Below, one piece after another: positions 1 to 10,137 of a DNA stretch of 64,000 nt. The DNA lies in contig JAHKAM010000034.1 in the NCBI GenBank assembly GCA_018826515.1, positions 1 to 64,000 on the forward strand, in the 5' to 3' direction. This DNA is from Alphaproteobacteria bacterium (GTDB lineage Bacteria > Pseudomonadota > Alphaproteobacteria > Caulobacterales > Caulobacteraceae). The translations under genes and the position numbers were made by a program. The notes beneath the pieces are model-generated. The model was given only the letters and a program-made list of their open reading frames with translations, had not been told where the DNA came from and did not search any database. How positions within the stretch are numbered: position 1 is the stretch's first letter; each line of letters starts with the position of its first letter.

Positions 1-363
1 CCGGCGCGCGGCGACCGCGCCCTGCAGACCGTTATCCTCGCCTGGCCCGACACGCCCCAGGCCCGCGAGGCCTCCAGCCGCCTCGGCGACCTGCGCGTCT
101 CCGCCGGCGACCACGCCGGCGCCGTCTCGGCCTACGCCACCGCCCTGCAGGGCTGGCCGACCGCGCCCTGGGCCGCCTCGACCACGCTGGAGCTGGCCAA
201 TGCGCTCAACGCCACCGACCGCAAGACCCAGGCCTGCACGGCGCTGACCGAATTCACCCGTCGCTACGCCGAAGGCGCCAGCGCCGCCGTGCGCACCCGG
301 GCGGCCGAGGCCCGTACCCGCATCGGCTGCGCCGCCCCGGCCCCCGCCCGGAGACCGGGCTGA
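1..363 (+). CDS. cpoB: CpoB/YbgF, Tol-Pal system protein, C-terminal part
   Basis: The frame is open from the first base of the window to TGA at 361-363, giving the last 120 residues of a longer protein. The visible part is made of tetratricopeptide-like helices, with alternating small and large residues and a motif reading AVSAYATALQGWP followed by LELANALN. CpoB is a periplasmic protein that links Tol-Pal envelope constriction to peptidoglycan synthesis at division. The identification rests on the TPR pattern and on the neighbours: cpoB-tilS-ftsH is a common order in alphaproteobacteria. The N-terminal coiled coil and signal peptide lie outside the window. Confidence 0.8.
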   Translation, partial: PARGDRALQTVILAWPDTPQAREASSRLGDLRVSAGDHAGAVSAYATALQGWPTAPWAASTTLELANALNATDRKTQACTALTEFTRRYAEGASAAVRTRAAEARTRIGCAAPAPARRPG

Positions 364-1721
364 CGTCAGTCCCCGCCGACTGGACCGGCCCCGTCCGGGC
401 CAGCCTGTCCGCGCGGCTTGAGACCGGCGCCGATCGTCCGCTGGCCCTCGCCCTCTCCGGCGGCGGCGACTCCATCGCCCTGCTGCGCGTCGCCGCCGCC
501 TGGGCGGCGGCGAACGGCCGCCGCCTGCTGGCCCTGACCGTCGATCATGGCCTCAGCCCCGACAGCGCCGCCTGGACCGCCTTCGCCGAAGGCGCGGCCC
601 GTGACGCCGGCGCCGACTGGCGCGGCCTGTCGTGGGCCGGTCCGAAACCGGCGACCGGCCTTCCCGCCGCTGCGCGCATGGCCCGCCACCGGCTGATCGC
701 CGGGGCCGCCCGCGAGGCCGGCGCCCGCGTCCTCCTGTTCGCCCACACCGCCGACGACATCGCGGAAGGCGAGGTGATGCGCGCCGAGGGCTCCACGCTG
801 GGCCGCCTGCGCGACTGGTCGCCGTCTCCGGCGTGGCCGGAAGGGCGGGGGTTGATGCTGCTGCGTCCGATGCTGGGGGCGGGAAGGGCGGAGGCGCGGG
901 CGTGGCTGGAAGGGCAGGGGGCGAACTGGATCGACGATCCTGCGAATGAGGATCTGAAATATGCGCGGGGCCGCGCGCGCGTGTCCCTTCTCCCGTTGGG
1001 AGAAGGTGGCCCGAAGGGCCGGATGAGGGTCGATCGAGCGAGTGGCGAAGCCGCCCCGGGACGATCGACCCACACCCTTTCGCGCAAGGACGACGGCTGC
1101 GCCGCCGTGCCCCTAAGCCCTCTCCCAATGGGAGAGGGGACGCTGATCGTCGACCGCGCCACTGACGCCCACACCCTCGCCGCCGCCCTGGTCTGCGTCG
1201 GAGGCGGCGACCGTCCCCCGCGCGGTGACCGCCTGTCCGCCCTCCTGACCCGCCTCCGGTCCCCCGAACCTTTCACCGCCACCCTCTCCGGCGCCCGCAT
1301 CTCAGCCGAAGAGGACCACGCCCTCATCACCCGCGAGGTCGGCGAATTCACCCGCCGACCCCCGCCGCCCCTGCCGCTGTCCCCCGGCGTGGAGACCGTC
1401 TGGGACGGCCGCTGGGCCGTCACGGTTGCGGAACCCGGCTGGTCCGTCGTCCCCGCCGCCGGCCGCATGGCCGCCCTGTCCGACGCCGACCGCGCGACGC
1501 TCAAGGCCCTGCCGCCCGCCGCGCGCGGGTCCCTGCCTGTGCTGATCCGGCACGACGGGACTGCGCCGGTTCTTGCAGGGACGGCGGGCAGGGCGACGTC
1601 GCTGGTCGAGGAACGACTGGCGCTGGCGCTGGACCGAATGACGCACGAACGGGATCTTGGCGACGCCCTCCATGGCGCATCGCCCCGGAACCCCCTATTT
1701 TCAGACGCTGACAGTCACTGA
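360..1721 (+). CDS. tilS: TilS, tRNA(Ile)-lysidine synthetase, with an in-frame palindromic repeat insertion
   Basis: TilS attaches lysine to C34 of the CAU-anticodon tRNA-Ile. The ATP-binding PP-loop SGGGDS is encoded at 456-473 and is followed by VDHGL and the HTADD segment. No ATG, GTG or TTG lies in frame upstream of the PP-loop. The likeliest start is CTG 360, overlapping the cpoB stop as CTGA (ACG 363 is the alternative), giving about 453 residues. Starting at the internal ATG 678 would delete the catalytic loop. Roughly residues 209-261 are encoded by two inverted palindromic repeats (984-1140), which lie just after the conserved DPANED...ARGRAR segment. The normal C-terminal sequence resumes at about DRATDAHTLAAALVC. 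Function is probably kept, because no stop or frameshift is present and tilS is usually essential. Confidence 0.85.
   Translation: MTSVPADWTGPVRASLSARLETGADRPLALALSGGGDSIALLRVAAAWAAANGRRLLALTVDHGLSPDSAAWTAFAEGAARDAGADWRGLSWAGPKPATGLPAAARMARHRLIAGAAREAGARVLLFAHTADDIAEGEVMRAEGSTLGRLRDWSPSPAWPEGRGLMLLRPMLGAGRAEARAWLEGQGANWIDDPANEDLKYARGRARVSLLPLGEGGPKGRMRVDRASGEAAPGRSTHTLSRKDDGCAAVPLSPLPMGEGTLIVDRATDAHTLAAALVCVGGGDRPPRGDRLSALLTRLRSPEPFTATLSGARISAEEDHALITREVGEFTRRPPPPLPLSPGVETVWDGRWAVTVAEPGWSVVPAAGRMAALSDADRATLKALPPAARGSLPVLIRHDGTAPVLAGTAGRATSLVEERLALALDRMTHERDLGDALHGASPRNPLFSDADSH
984..1140. repeat. Palindromic repeat pair inserted in frame in tilS
   Basis: The left unit contains a perfect hairpin at 986-1006 (CCTTCTCCC, loop GTT, GGGAGAAGG) and a second at 1008-1020 (GGCCC, GAA, GGGCC). 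The right unit carries the hairpin CCCTCTCCC-AAT-GGGAGAGGG at 1118-1138. The inner parts are also inverted: GGGTCGATCG at 1027-1036 against CGATCGACCC at 1062-1071. The layout (pyrimidine-rich hairpin, spacer, second hairpin, G-rich tail, then the same inverted) matches the DUF559-linked repeats elsewhere in the window. The exact insertion boundaries cannot be fixed without a homologue lacking it. Confidence 0.85.
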
Positions 1722-1760
1722 CGACCGGGCGCTTCGGCGCACACAAGGACCGAGACGAGA

Positions 1761-3692
<1,932 letters not shown>

Positions 3693-3710
3693 CAGACTGA
3701 GAAGACAGGG

Positions 3711-3743
3711 CCCGCCGTGGGTATCGCTCGCGGCGGGTTCTTT
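3711..3743 (+). terminator. Rho-independent terminator after ftsH
   Basis: CCCGCCG (3711-3717) pairs with CGGCGGG (3731-3737) and is followed by TTCTTT. It lies 19 bases after the ftsH stop. Confidence 0.8.
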
Positions 3744-3750
3744 CTGGTGA

Positions 3751-3773
3751 ACTTGTTTGCATTATAAACAAGT
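3751..3773. promoter_or_regulatory. Perfect 8-bp dyad, probable operator/promoter of the acyltransferase-regulator unit
   Basis: ACTTGTTT (3751-3758) and AAACAAGT (3766-3773) are perfect inverted repeats around GCATTAT. The site is AT-rich in a GC-rich genome and carries a possible -10 element (CATTATAAA). It lies 40 bases before the first gene of an operon whose last gene is a small winged-helix regulator, so autoregulation is the simplest reading (inference). Confidence 0.6.
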
Positions 3774-3814
3774 CTATGAGATATGGCCTCCCATCAAGAG
3801 GGGAGCCCTTCGTC

Positions 3815-5035
3815 ATGTCGTCATCCGAAACCCGTCCATCCGACCGCCTGCACGGTCTCGACGCCCTGCGCGGGACCGCCCTGCTGCTGGGCGTCGTCCT
3901 GCACGCCGCCATGTCGTATTTCCCGGTCACGATCTGGATCGTGCCGGACACCGACAACTCGCCGGTCGCCGGCGTCATCTTCTTCGCCATCCACCTGTTC
4001 CGGATGACGACCTTCTTCCTGATCGCCGGCCTGTTCGCCCATATGATGCTGGGCCGGCGCGGGACCCTCGGCTTCATCAAGGACCGGCTGATGCGCATCG
4101 CCGGACCGCTCGCCGTCTTCTGGACCCCGGTGCTCGCCGCCATCATCGCCGGCCTCGTCTGGATGGCGGCCATCCGCAACGGCGGCTCCATTCCGACCGA
4201 CGGACCGCCGCCGCCGCCGCTGACGCTCGAGACCTTCCCCCTGACCCATCTGTGGTTCCTCTGGGTCCTGCTGATCCTCTACGTCGGCATGCTGGTTCTG
4301 CGCGCGCCGTTCGCCCTGGCGGACCGCGACGGCGGCTGGGGCCGGTTTGTCGACCGCATCACCGGCGCCCTGATCGGTCCCTGGACCCCGGCCCTGATGG
4401 CCGCCCCGCTGGCGCTCGCCTTCTGGCTGGCGCCCAACTGGACGCCCTTCTTCGGCATTCCGACCCCGGACACGGGCCTGGTTCCGAACGCGACCGCCCT
4501 GACCGCCTTCGGGACCGCCTTCGGCCTCGGCTTCCTGCTGGACCGCCGCCGTGACCTGCTGGTGCGCATCGAGCGGCTGTGGCCCGTGTTCACGGTTGTG
4601 GCGCTGGGCGTCGGGACGGCCGCCCTGGTCATGGCCGGCGGACCCGTCCCGGACCTGACGCCGGTCACTGATCCCGCGCTGAAGGCGCCGCTGGCGGCGG
4701 TGATGGCCCTGGCCGTCTTCGCCACGGTCTTCGCGGTCCTGTCGCTGGCCCTGCGTTTCGCCTCAGGATACAGCGCCGTCCGCCGTTACCTCGCTGACTC
4801 GTCCTACTGGGTCTACATCGTCCACCTGCCGCTGGTCATGGTTGGCCAGATCCTGGTGGTGAACGAGACCTGGCCCTGGTTCGTCAAGTTCGGCGTGGTC
4901 ATCGGCGGAACGATGGCGGTCAGCCTGCTGACCTACGAACTGCTGGTCCGTCACAGCTTCGTCGGCGGCTGGCTGAACGGCCGCCGCATGCCCTGGAGCC
5001 GTCAGCGGGACCCGGAATTCTCGCCCGCCGAATAG
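3815..5035 (+). CDS. Acyltransferase-3 family membrane protein (OpgC/MdoC-like)
   Basis: A 406-residue integral membrane protein with about ten hydrophobic segments. It opens with RLHGLDALRGTALLLGVVLHA, the usual signature of the acyltransferase-3 family, in which the early Arg and His are functional. Family members acylate periplasmic glucans, polysaccharides or lipids; the substrate here cannot be told from sequence. ATG 3815 is preferred over the in-frame ATG 3776 because AAGAGGGGAG precedes it at suitable spacing, and the extra N-terminal residues do not look conserved. It is the first gene of a unit with a 214-residue membrane protein and a winged-helix regulator. Confidence 0.85.
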   Translation: MSSSETRPSDRLHGLDALRGTALLLGVVLHAAMSYFPVTIWIVPDTDNSPVAGVIFFAIHLFRMTTFFLIAGLFAHMMLGRRGTLGFIKDRLMRIAGPLAVFWTPVLAAIIAGLVWMAAIRNGGSIPTDGPPPPPLTLETFPLTHLWFLWVLLILYVGMLVLRAPFALADRDGGWGRFVDRITGALIGPWTPALMAAPLALAFWLAPNWTPFFGIPTPDTGLVPNATALTAFGTAFGLGFLLDRRRDLLVRIERLWPVFTVVALGVGTAALVMAGGPVPDLTPVTDPALKAPLAAVMALAVFATVFAVLSLALRFASGYSAVRRYLADSSYWVYIVHLPLVMVGQILVVNETWPWFVKFGVVIGGTMAVSLLTYELLVRHSFVGGWLNGRRMPWSRQRDPEFSPAE

Positions 5036-5048
5036 CTTGCCATTGCCC

Positions 5049-5079
5049 GCCGGCTCGTCCACCCCAGGGACGAGCCGGC
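5049..5079 (+). other. Intercistronic hairpin with 12-bp perfect stem
   Basis: GCCGGCTCGTCC (5049-5060) pairs exactly with GGACGAGCCGGC (5068-5079). The stem ends two bases before the ribosome site (CCGGAG) of the next gene and has no U-run, so it more likely tunes mRNA stability or downstream translation than terminates (inference). Confidence 0.6.
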
Positions 5080-5093
5080 TCCGGAGAATCGTC

Positions 5094-5738
5094 ATGCCCG
5101 CCAAGCCCCGCCTGCATTCCCCCGAGGACGACCTCGCCTTCATGCGCTCGATCGTCGAGGGCGGCGGCCGCCCGCCGATGACGCTGGCGATCTGCTATCT
5201 GGCCGGCGGCCTGCTGTATGGCCTGCAGTGCCTGTTCCACGTCGGTCAGGCGACAGGCCTGATCCGCTGGCCGGACCTGGCCAACCTGGCCTTCGTGGTC
5301 GGGATAAGCGCGACGTTCCTGTCGATCCTGACCTGGGCGATCCTCAAGGATCGCAAGACCGGTGGGTCCAATCGCGGTCCGATGGCGACGCGCACCCTGA
5401 ACGCCGCCTTCAGCGCCACCGGCATGGCCAACTGCGCCGTCATCATCGTCTTCGGCGTGGGTGCCTGGCGCGATCAGGACTTCGCCATCTGGCTCTATTA
5501 CGCCGCCATCGTCTTCGCCCTCCAAGCCGCCGCCTGGTACATGGCCTGGACGCTCAAGCGGAAGGGCTGGATGCTGGCCACCGCCCTGGGCGGCTGGGCT
5601 GCGGCGGTGGCGCTCGGCCTGCTGGTGCGCGAGCCCTTCCTGTATCTCGGCGTCTGCACCGTCGCCCTGTTCCTGCTGTTCGCCCTGCCGGGCTGGATCC
5701 TGTTCCGCGACGCCCGTGCCGGATCGAAGGCGGCCTGA
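5094..5738 (+). CDS. Conserved membrane protein of unknown function
   Basis: A 214-residue protein with about six predicted membrane segments (for example MTLAICYLAGGLLYGLQCLF and LFLLFALPGWILF) after a charged 24-residue cytoplasmic start. I recognise no catalytic motif. ATG 5094 is preceded by CCGGAG; an upstream TTG at 5037 would place the start inside the intercistronic hairpin region. It lies between the acyltransferase and the winged-helix regulator, only 3 bases before the latter, so it is probably part of the regulated output or a sensor for the regulator (inference). Confidence 0.7.
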   Translation: MPAKPRLHSPEDDLAFMRSIVEGGGRPPMTLAICYLAGGLLYGLQCLFHVGQATGLIRWPDLANLAFVVGISATFLSILTWAILKDRKTGGSNRGPMATRTLNAAFSATGMANCAVIIVFGVGAWRDQDFAIWLYYAAIVFALQAAAWYMAWTLKRKGWMLATALGGWAAAVALGLLVREPFLYLGVCTVALFLLFALPGWILFRDARAGSKAA

Positions 5739-5741
5739 ACC

Positions 5742-6044
5742 ATGGGACTGGCCGATCTCGGACGGATCGACGACGTCATCCACGGCCGCATGCGGCTGGG
5801 GATCATGGTCTATCTGTCCGACGCCGACAGCGCCGACTTCACCGAGCTGAAGACCGTGCTCGAAGCGACCCAGGGCAATCTGTCGGTCCACCTCAAGAAG
5901 CTGGAGGAGGCGGGGTTCATCGCCATCGACAAGAGCTTCAAGGCCAACAAGCCCCTGACCCGCGTGTCGATCACCCGTGAAGGCCGCGCGGCGTTTTCCG
6001 CCTACCTCGACGCCATCGGCAGCCTGATCGGGGGCAAGGACTGA
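5742..6044 (+). CDS. Small winged-helix transcriptional regulator (HTH_34/ArsR-MarR-like)
   Basis: A 100-residue, single-domain winged helix. The N-terminal segment IDDVIHGRMRLGIMVYLS, the recognition helix NLSVHLKKLEEAGFI and the wing KPLTRVSITREGR are typical of the HTH_34 family (PF13601), whose members often sit beside membrane-protein genes. It has no ligand domain. The stop overlaps the folP start (TGATG). The perfect dyad at 3751-3773, ahead of the three-gene unit, is the obvious candidate operator. Confidence 0.88.
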   Translation: MGLADLGRIDDVIHGRMRLGIMVYLSDADSADFTELKTVLEATQGNLSVHLKKLEEAGFIAIDKSFKANKPLTRVSITREGRAAFSAYLDAIGSLIGGKD

Positions 6045-6856
6045 TGCTCCGGCCGCGCGTCATGGGCATCGTCAACGTCACCCCCGACAGCTTCTCGGAC
6101 GGCGGCCGGCTCGCCTCCGTCGAGGCGGCCGTCGCCCACGGCCTGAGGCTGGTCGAACTGGGCGCGGACATCCTCGACATCGGCGGCGAGAGCACCCGAC
6201 CCGGCGCCGAACCGGTCGCCGAAGCCGAAGAACTCGCCCGCGTCATCCCCGTCATCGAGGGCCTGCGCACCCGCTGGGCCGGACCGATCAGCATTGATGC
6301 CATGAAGCCGGCCGTCGCTCGCGCCGCCGTCGCCGCCGGGGCCACGATGTGGAACGACGTGACGGCCCTCGGCTTCGCGCCCGACAGCCTCGCGACCGCC
6401 GCCGACCTCGGCTGCGAGGTGGTGCTGATGCATATGCGGGGCGAGCCGCGCACCATGCAGGCCGATCCCCACTATGACGACGTCGTCGCCGAGGTCGCCG
6501 ACTGGCTGGCCATGCGGGCCGACGCAGCCATGGCGGCCGGCGTGGCGCGCGAACGCATCTGGCTCGACCCCGGCATCGGCTTCGGCAAGACAGCGACGCA
6601 CAACCTCGTCCTGACCGCCGGACTGCACCATCTGGCCGCGACGGGATTCCCGATCCTCTACGGCGCCAGCCGCAAGCGCACGATCCAGGCCATAGATCCG
6701 ACCGCAACCGACCCGGCCGACCGCCTCGGCGGCTCGCTGGCCCTGGCGCTCGAGGCGGCGCGCGCAGGCGCCTCCATCATCCGGGTCCACGACGTGCGCG
6801 AGACCGTCCAGGCGCTGGCCGTCCAGGCGGCTGTCGCGACGCCCCGCGGTCGATAG
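6044..6856 (+). CDS. folP: Dihydropteroate synthase
   Basis: FolP condenses 7,8-dihydropterin pyrophosphate with p-aminobenzoate, the sulfonamide-sensitive step of folate synthesis. The 270-residue TIM barrel carries the family signatures: GIVNVTPDSFSDGG near the N terminus, DIGGESTRPGAEPV, LDPGIGFGKT, GASRKR and the final IRVHDVRET. Its ATG overlaps the stop of the upstream regulator gene by one base, so translation is probably coupled although the functions look unrelated. The other folate genes in the window (folB and a FolM-like reductase) are 36 kb away. Confidence 0.97.
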   Translation: MLRPRVMGIVNVTPDSFSDGGRLASVEAAVAHGLRLVELGADILDIGGESTRPGAEPVAEAEELARVIPVIEGLRTRWAGPISIDAMKPAVARAAVAAGATMWNDVTALGFAPDSLATAADLGCEVVLMHMRGEPRTMQADPHYDDVVAEVADWLAMRADAAMAAGVARERIWLDPGIGFGKTATHNLVLTAGLHHLAATGFPILYGASRKRTIQAIDPTATDPADRLGGSLALALEAARAGASIIRVHDVRETVQALAVQAAVATPRGR

Positions 6857-6904
6857 CCTGACGATCGGGCTTGCGCCGCCGCCCGCGATTGGTCATCCAG
6901 CGCC

Positions 6905-7708
6905 ATGTCTTCCTTCCTCGGACGCGTCCTGATCATCGCCGGCTCGGACTCCGGCGGCGGAGCGGGGATTCAGGCCGACATCAAGGCCGTGACCATGCTC
7001 GGCGGCCATGCGGGCACGGCCATCACCGCCGTCACCGTCCAGAACACCCTCGGCGTCCACGGCGTGCATCCCCTGCCGCTCGACCTGATCGAGGCCCAGG
7101 CGCGGGCGGTGCTGGACGACATCGGCGCCGATGCGATCAAGACCGGCATGCTGGGATCGACCGCGGTGGTCGAACGGGTCGCCGTCATCCTCGATTCGTC
7201 GGACGCCCCCGCCGTCGTCGACCCGGTGATGATCGCCAAGGGCGGCGCCGCCCTGCTCGCGGACGAGGCCATCGCCGCCGTGCGGTCGCTGATGATCCCG
7301 CGCGCGACCCTGCTCACGCCCAACGCCCCCGAGGCCGAGGCCCTGACCGGAATCCCCGTCGTCGACCTCGACGGCCAGCGCCGCGCCGGCGAGGCCCTGC
7401 TGGCCATGGGCGCGCGCGCGGTGCTGATGAAGGGCGGCCACGTGCCGGGCGAGACCGTGGTCGATCTTCTGCTCACCCCGACCGGCGAGACCCTGCTGGA
7501 AGGCGAGCGGTTCGAGACCCGCAGCACCCACGGCACCGGCTGCACCCTGGCCAGCGCCTGCGCGGCGGGGATCGCGCAAGGCCTGCCGCTGGAGGTCGCC
7601 GTCGCCAACGCCTGGGCCTATGTCGCCGAGGCGATCCGCCGGGCGCCGGGACTGGGCGGCGGGCACGGACCGCTGGACCACGGCTGGCCCATCAGGGACC
7701 GGACATGA
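6905..7708 (+). CDS. thiD: Hydroxymethylpyrimidine/phosphomethylpyrimidine kinase
   Basis: ThiD phosphorylates HMP and HMP-P for thiamine pyrophosphate synthesis. The 267-residue ribokinase-fold protein shows IAGSDSGGGAGIQADIKA at residues 11-28, the DPVMIAKGG segment and the anion-hole/catalytic motif STHGTGCTLASA near the C terminus. It begins 48 bases after folP and ends in an ATGA overlap with the next gene, so the four genes from folP to the PhzF gene probably share a transcript. Confidence 0.96.
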   Translation: MSSFLGRVLIIAGSDSGGGAGIQADIKAVTMLGGHAGTAITAVTVQNTLGVHGVHPLPLDLIEAQARAVLDDIGADAIKTGMLGSTAVVERVAVILDSSDAPAVVDPVMIAKGGAALLADEAIAAVRSLMIPRATLLTPNAPEAEALTGIPVVDLDGQRRAGEALLAMGARAVLMKGGHVPGETVVDLLLTPTGETLLEGERFETRSTHGTGCTLASACAAGIAQGLPLEVAVANAWAYVAEAIRRAPGLGGGHGPLDHGWPIRDRT

Positions 7709-8286
7709 GCGATCTGGAGGCCCGGCTGGCCGACATCGTCCGCGCCGACCCCGGCCTGATGCACGTCCTGACGACGGTTCGCGGCCTCGGCCTGAATGAC
7801 TGGCGGGTCTTTTCCGGCGCGGTCTATCAGAGCGTCTGGAACGCCGTGACCGACCGGCCCGCCGGCTATGGCCGCAACGACTATGACCTCGGTTACTTCG
7901 ACCCGGATGTCAGCTGGGACGCCGAGGACGCGGTCATCAGACGCGTCGCCGCCGCTTTTGACGAGCCCTTCCGGTCCGAGGTCGAGGTCCGCAACCAGGC
8001 CCGGGTCCACATCTGGTTCCCCGACCGGTTCGGCGAGTCCTACGAACCGCTGACCGACACGGACGAGGCCTTGTCCCGGTTCGTGGCCCCGGCCTTCGCC
8101 GTCGGGGTGCGGCTGGAGGCCGACGATTCGATCAGCGTCGCCGCCCCGTTCGGGCTGGAGGATGTCTTCTCCATGACCCTGCGCCCCAACCCGAACCGGC
8201 CGCTCGCCAAGGGCTGGGACAAGGCCGTGGCCAGCGCCCGGGCGCGCTGGCCGGAACTGACCGTCATCCCGCCGGAGCCCGCCTGA
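7705..8286 (+). CDS. Nucleotidyltransferase-fold protein (COG3575/NTP_transf_6)
   Basis: A 193-residue protein of the COG3575 family. The signature runs [17 protein letters not shown] followed by NDYDLGYFD, which keeps the paired acidic residues of a nucleotidyltransferase active site; [17 protein letters not shown] follows. The biological substrate of the family is not known to me. Its ATG overlaps the thiD stop (ATGA), and its own stop overlaps the next start (TGATG). Confidence 0.85.
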   Translation: MSDLEARLADIVRADPGLMHVLTTVRGLGLNDWRVFSGAVYQSVWNAVTDRPAGYGRNDYDLGYFDPDVSWDAEDAVIRRVAAAFDEPFRSEVEVRNQARVHIWFPDRFGESYEPLTDTDEALSRFVAPAFAVGVRLEADDSISVAAPFGLEDVFSMTLRPNPNRPLAKGWDKAVASARARWPELTVIPPEPA

Positions 8287-9095
8287 TGCGCCAGTGGACC
8301 GTCGACGCCTTCGCCGCCGCCCCGTTCAGGGGCAACCCCGCCTGCGTGGTCGAGCCGTTCGACCAGTGGCCCTCCGACGACTGGATGCAGGCGCTGGCGA
8401 AGGAGAACAACCAGGCCGAGACCGCCTTCCTGCTCAGGACAGCCGATCCGGCCCGATTCGGTCTGCGCTGGTTCACGCCGGGGATGGAGGTCGACCTGTG
8501 CGGCCACGCCACCCTGGCCTCGGCCCATGTGCTGCTGGCGGAAGCCGGGCTCGAGGCGGCGGCCCTGACCTTCGACACCCGCTCGGGCCCGCTGATCGTG
8601 AGCCGCGCGGGCGAGGGCTATGAGATGGACTTTCCCGCCGATCCGCCGCGCCGGACCGCGGCGCCCGAGGGTCTGGTCGAGGCGCTGGGTGTGACGCCGG
8701 TCGAGGTCTGGGCCGGACGTTATCTGGTCGCCGTGCTGTCCGACGCCGCGGCGGTGCGGGCTGTGACGCCCGATATCCGCGCCCTCGCCGCCATCCAGGG
8801 CGAGGCGGGCGAGATCGGCCAGGTGATCGTCTGCGCCCCGGCCGACGCCTCGGACGACGTCGATGTAGTCGACCGCTTCTTCGCGCCGGGCTGCGGCGTC
8901 GACGAGGACCCCGCGACCGGTTCGGCCCACTGCATCCTGGGGCCGCTGTATGCGGACAGGCTGGGTCGGGCGACGGTCCGTTTCCGCCAGGTCTTCCCCG
9001 GCCGGGGCGGCGATATCGAGACCGAGGCCCGCGGCGAGCGGGTCCTGCTGCGGGGCCGCGCCGTGACCGTGATCGAGAGCCGGCTCAGGGTCTGA
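8286..9095 (+). CDS. PhzF family isomerase/epimerase-like protein
   Basis: A 269-residue protein of the PhzF/diaminopimelate-epimerase fold. The N terminus [20 protein letters not shown] is typical, and the catalytic glutamate lies in [10 protein letters not shown] near residue 45. Later motifs include [14 protein letters not shown] and [13 protein letters not shown]. Phenazine genes are absent, so this is one of the widespread housekeeping PhzF-like enzymes of unknown substrate. It is the last gene of the folP-thiD unit and faces a minus-strand gene across a hairpin at 9107-9134. Confidence 0.9.
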   Translation: MRQWTVDAFAAAPFRGNPACVVEPFDQWPSDDWMQALAKENNQAETAFLLRTADPARFGLRWFTPGMEVDLCGHATLASAHVLLAEAGLEAAALTFDTRSGPLIVSRAGEGYEMDFPADPPRRTAAPEGLVEALGVTPVEVWAGRYLVAVLSDAAAVRAVTPDIRALAAIQGEAGEIGQVIVCAPADASDDVDVVDRFFAPGCGVDEDPATGSAHCILGPLYADRLGRATVRFRQVFPGRGGDIETEARGERVLLRGRAVTVIESRLRV

Positions 9096-9106
9096 GACAA
9101 GGAAAA

Positions 9107-9134
9107 GGGGCGCGACCCTTGCGGATCGCGCCCC
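9107..9134 (-). terminator. Hairpin terminator between convergent genes
   Basis: GGGGCGCGA (9107-9115) pairs with TCGCGCCCC (9126-9134). Read on the minus strand the stem is followed by TTTTCC, so it fits termination of the 9163-9576 gene. It may also stop transcripts coming from the PhzF gene. Confidence 0.75.
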
Positions 9135-9162
9135 CGGGACCTTCAGGGCGGAAGGTCAGGCC

Positions 9163-9576
9163 CTAGTAGCGGCGGTTGTCGCGGTCGCGACGTTCGGCGC
9201 GCACCTGCATCGACAGGCGGTCATAGCGGCGGTCGAGCTCGGCCCGCTCGCGCCAGGAGAGACCGCCGCGCAGATAGGAGCGCTCCAGACGCACCAGGGC
9301 GTTCAGTTCGGCGCGAAGCCGGGTCGCTTCCCGACGGCTGAGCTGGCGGTTGCGCTCGCCGACGTCGATGCGGCGGTCCAGCTGGTATTTGCGCTGGCTG
9401 ATGTCCTGCCAGTTGCGGCCGCCGCGATCGTTGTCGTAGCGACCGCCCCGGTCGTCGCGCTCATAGGGCCGCTCGTAGCGGTCGCCCCGATGCTGCGGGC
9501 CGTAGTTCTGGGCCATGGCGGGGACCGCGACGGAGGCCGCGGCCAGGGCGATGGCGGGGATGAGAAACTTCTTCAC
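9163..9576 (-). CDS. Small secreted basic protein with one R-E-A-R-L helical module
   Basis: A 137-residue exported protein. GTG 9576 is chosen because AGGAGACGACAG precedes it and because VKKFLIPAIALAAASVAVPAMAQ forms a clean signal peptide ending in AMA-Q. After a Gly/Arg/Asp/Tyr-rich linker comes a module of about 60 residues, with LSRREATRLRAELNALV and then LSWRERAELDRRYDRL. The same module recurs in the proteins at 30245 and 60602. I know no assigned function. It may be an envelope or stress protein, divergently transcribed from the PepSY-PhoPQ-like set. Confidence 0.8.
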   Translation of the reverse strand: MKKFLIPAIALAAASVAVPAMAQNYGPQHRGDRYERPYERDDRGGRYDNDRGGRNWQDISQRKYQLDRRIDVGERNRQLSRREATRLRAELNALVRLERSYLRGGLSWRERAELDRRYDRLSMQVRAERRDRDNRRY

Positions 9577-9831
9577 CTGTCGTCTCCTTGGCGGTTTCCA
9601 CGCTGACCGGGTGGCCGGCGTTGACTGGAGATGACCACCCGCCGGCTGAGCGCGATCTGAACGGCGAGCGTCAGCTTCCATTCATCACCATGAATTCGCC
9701 GTCACGCCCTGAAACCCCCGGGGCCGCCCCCGATCCTCGCCGCGCGCACGAGGGGGGCGGCGCGAAAGCTGAAACACGTCTACACTGGCTGTTCAGCCAT
9801 CGTTCAGAGCCCGGAGCCTAGACCGCTCTCC

Positions 9832-10137
9832 ATGATCCGTCCGTCCGCCTTCCTGCTTGCAGCCCTGATCGCCGCCGCGCCCCTGTCGCAGGCGGTCGCG
9901 CAGGATCGTGGCTCGCGTGGCGAGCGCCCCGACCGCTCCGAACGCCAGCAACCCGAGGAACGCCCCCGCATCAGCGTGGGCGACGCGGTGCAACGCGCGT
10001 CCTCCGGCCGTTCGGGCCGCTTCCTGGGCGCCAGCAATCGGGGCGACGTCATTGTGGTTCGCTGGGAATATCCCGGCGGCCGTGTCGCCGACATCATGGT
10101 GGACGCCCGCTCCGGTCGGGTCGTGGGAGAACGCTGA
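9832..10137 (+). CDS. Small periplasmic PepSY-like protein
   Basis: A 101-residue exported protein with signal peptide MIRPSAFLLAALIAAAPLSQAVAQ and an Arg/Glu-rich linker. A PepSY-like half follows, ending VRWEYPGGRVADIMVDARSG, a segment typical of PepSY proteins. Such small PepSY proteins are often encoded just ahead of PhoPQ-like systems and may feed back on the kinase. Its stop TGA at 10135-10137 directly abuts the ATG of the response regulator. Confidence 0.8.
   Translation: MIRPSAFLLAALIAAAPLSQAVAQDRGSRGERPDRSERQQPEERPRISVGDAVQRASSGRSGRFLGASNRGDVIVVRWEYPGGRVADIMVDARSGRVVGER

Noticed and set aside
678-1721. tilS starting at ATG 678
   Set aside because: It would remove the SGGGDS ATP-binding loop, which is intact in frame upstream at 456-473.
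9588-9821. 77-codon plus-strand frame ahead of the PepSY-like gene
   Set aside because: No ribosome site or plausible protein pattern; it lies in the divergent promoter region.
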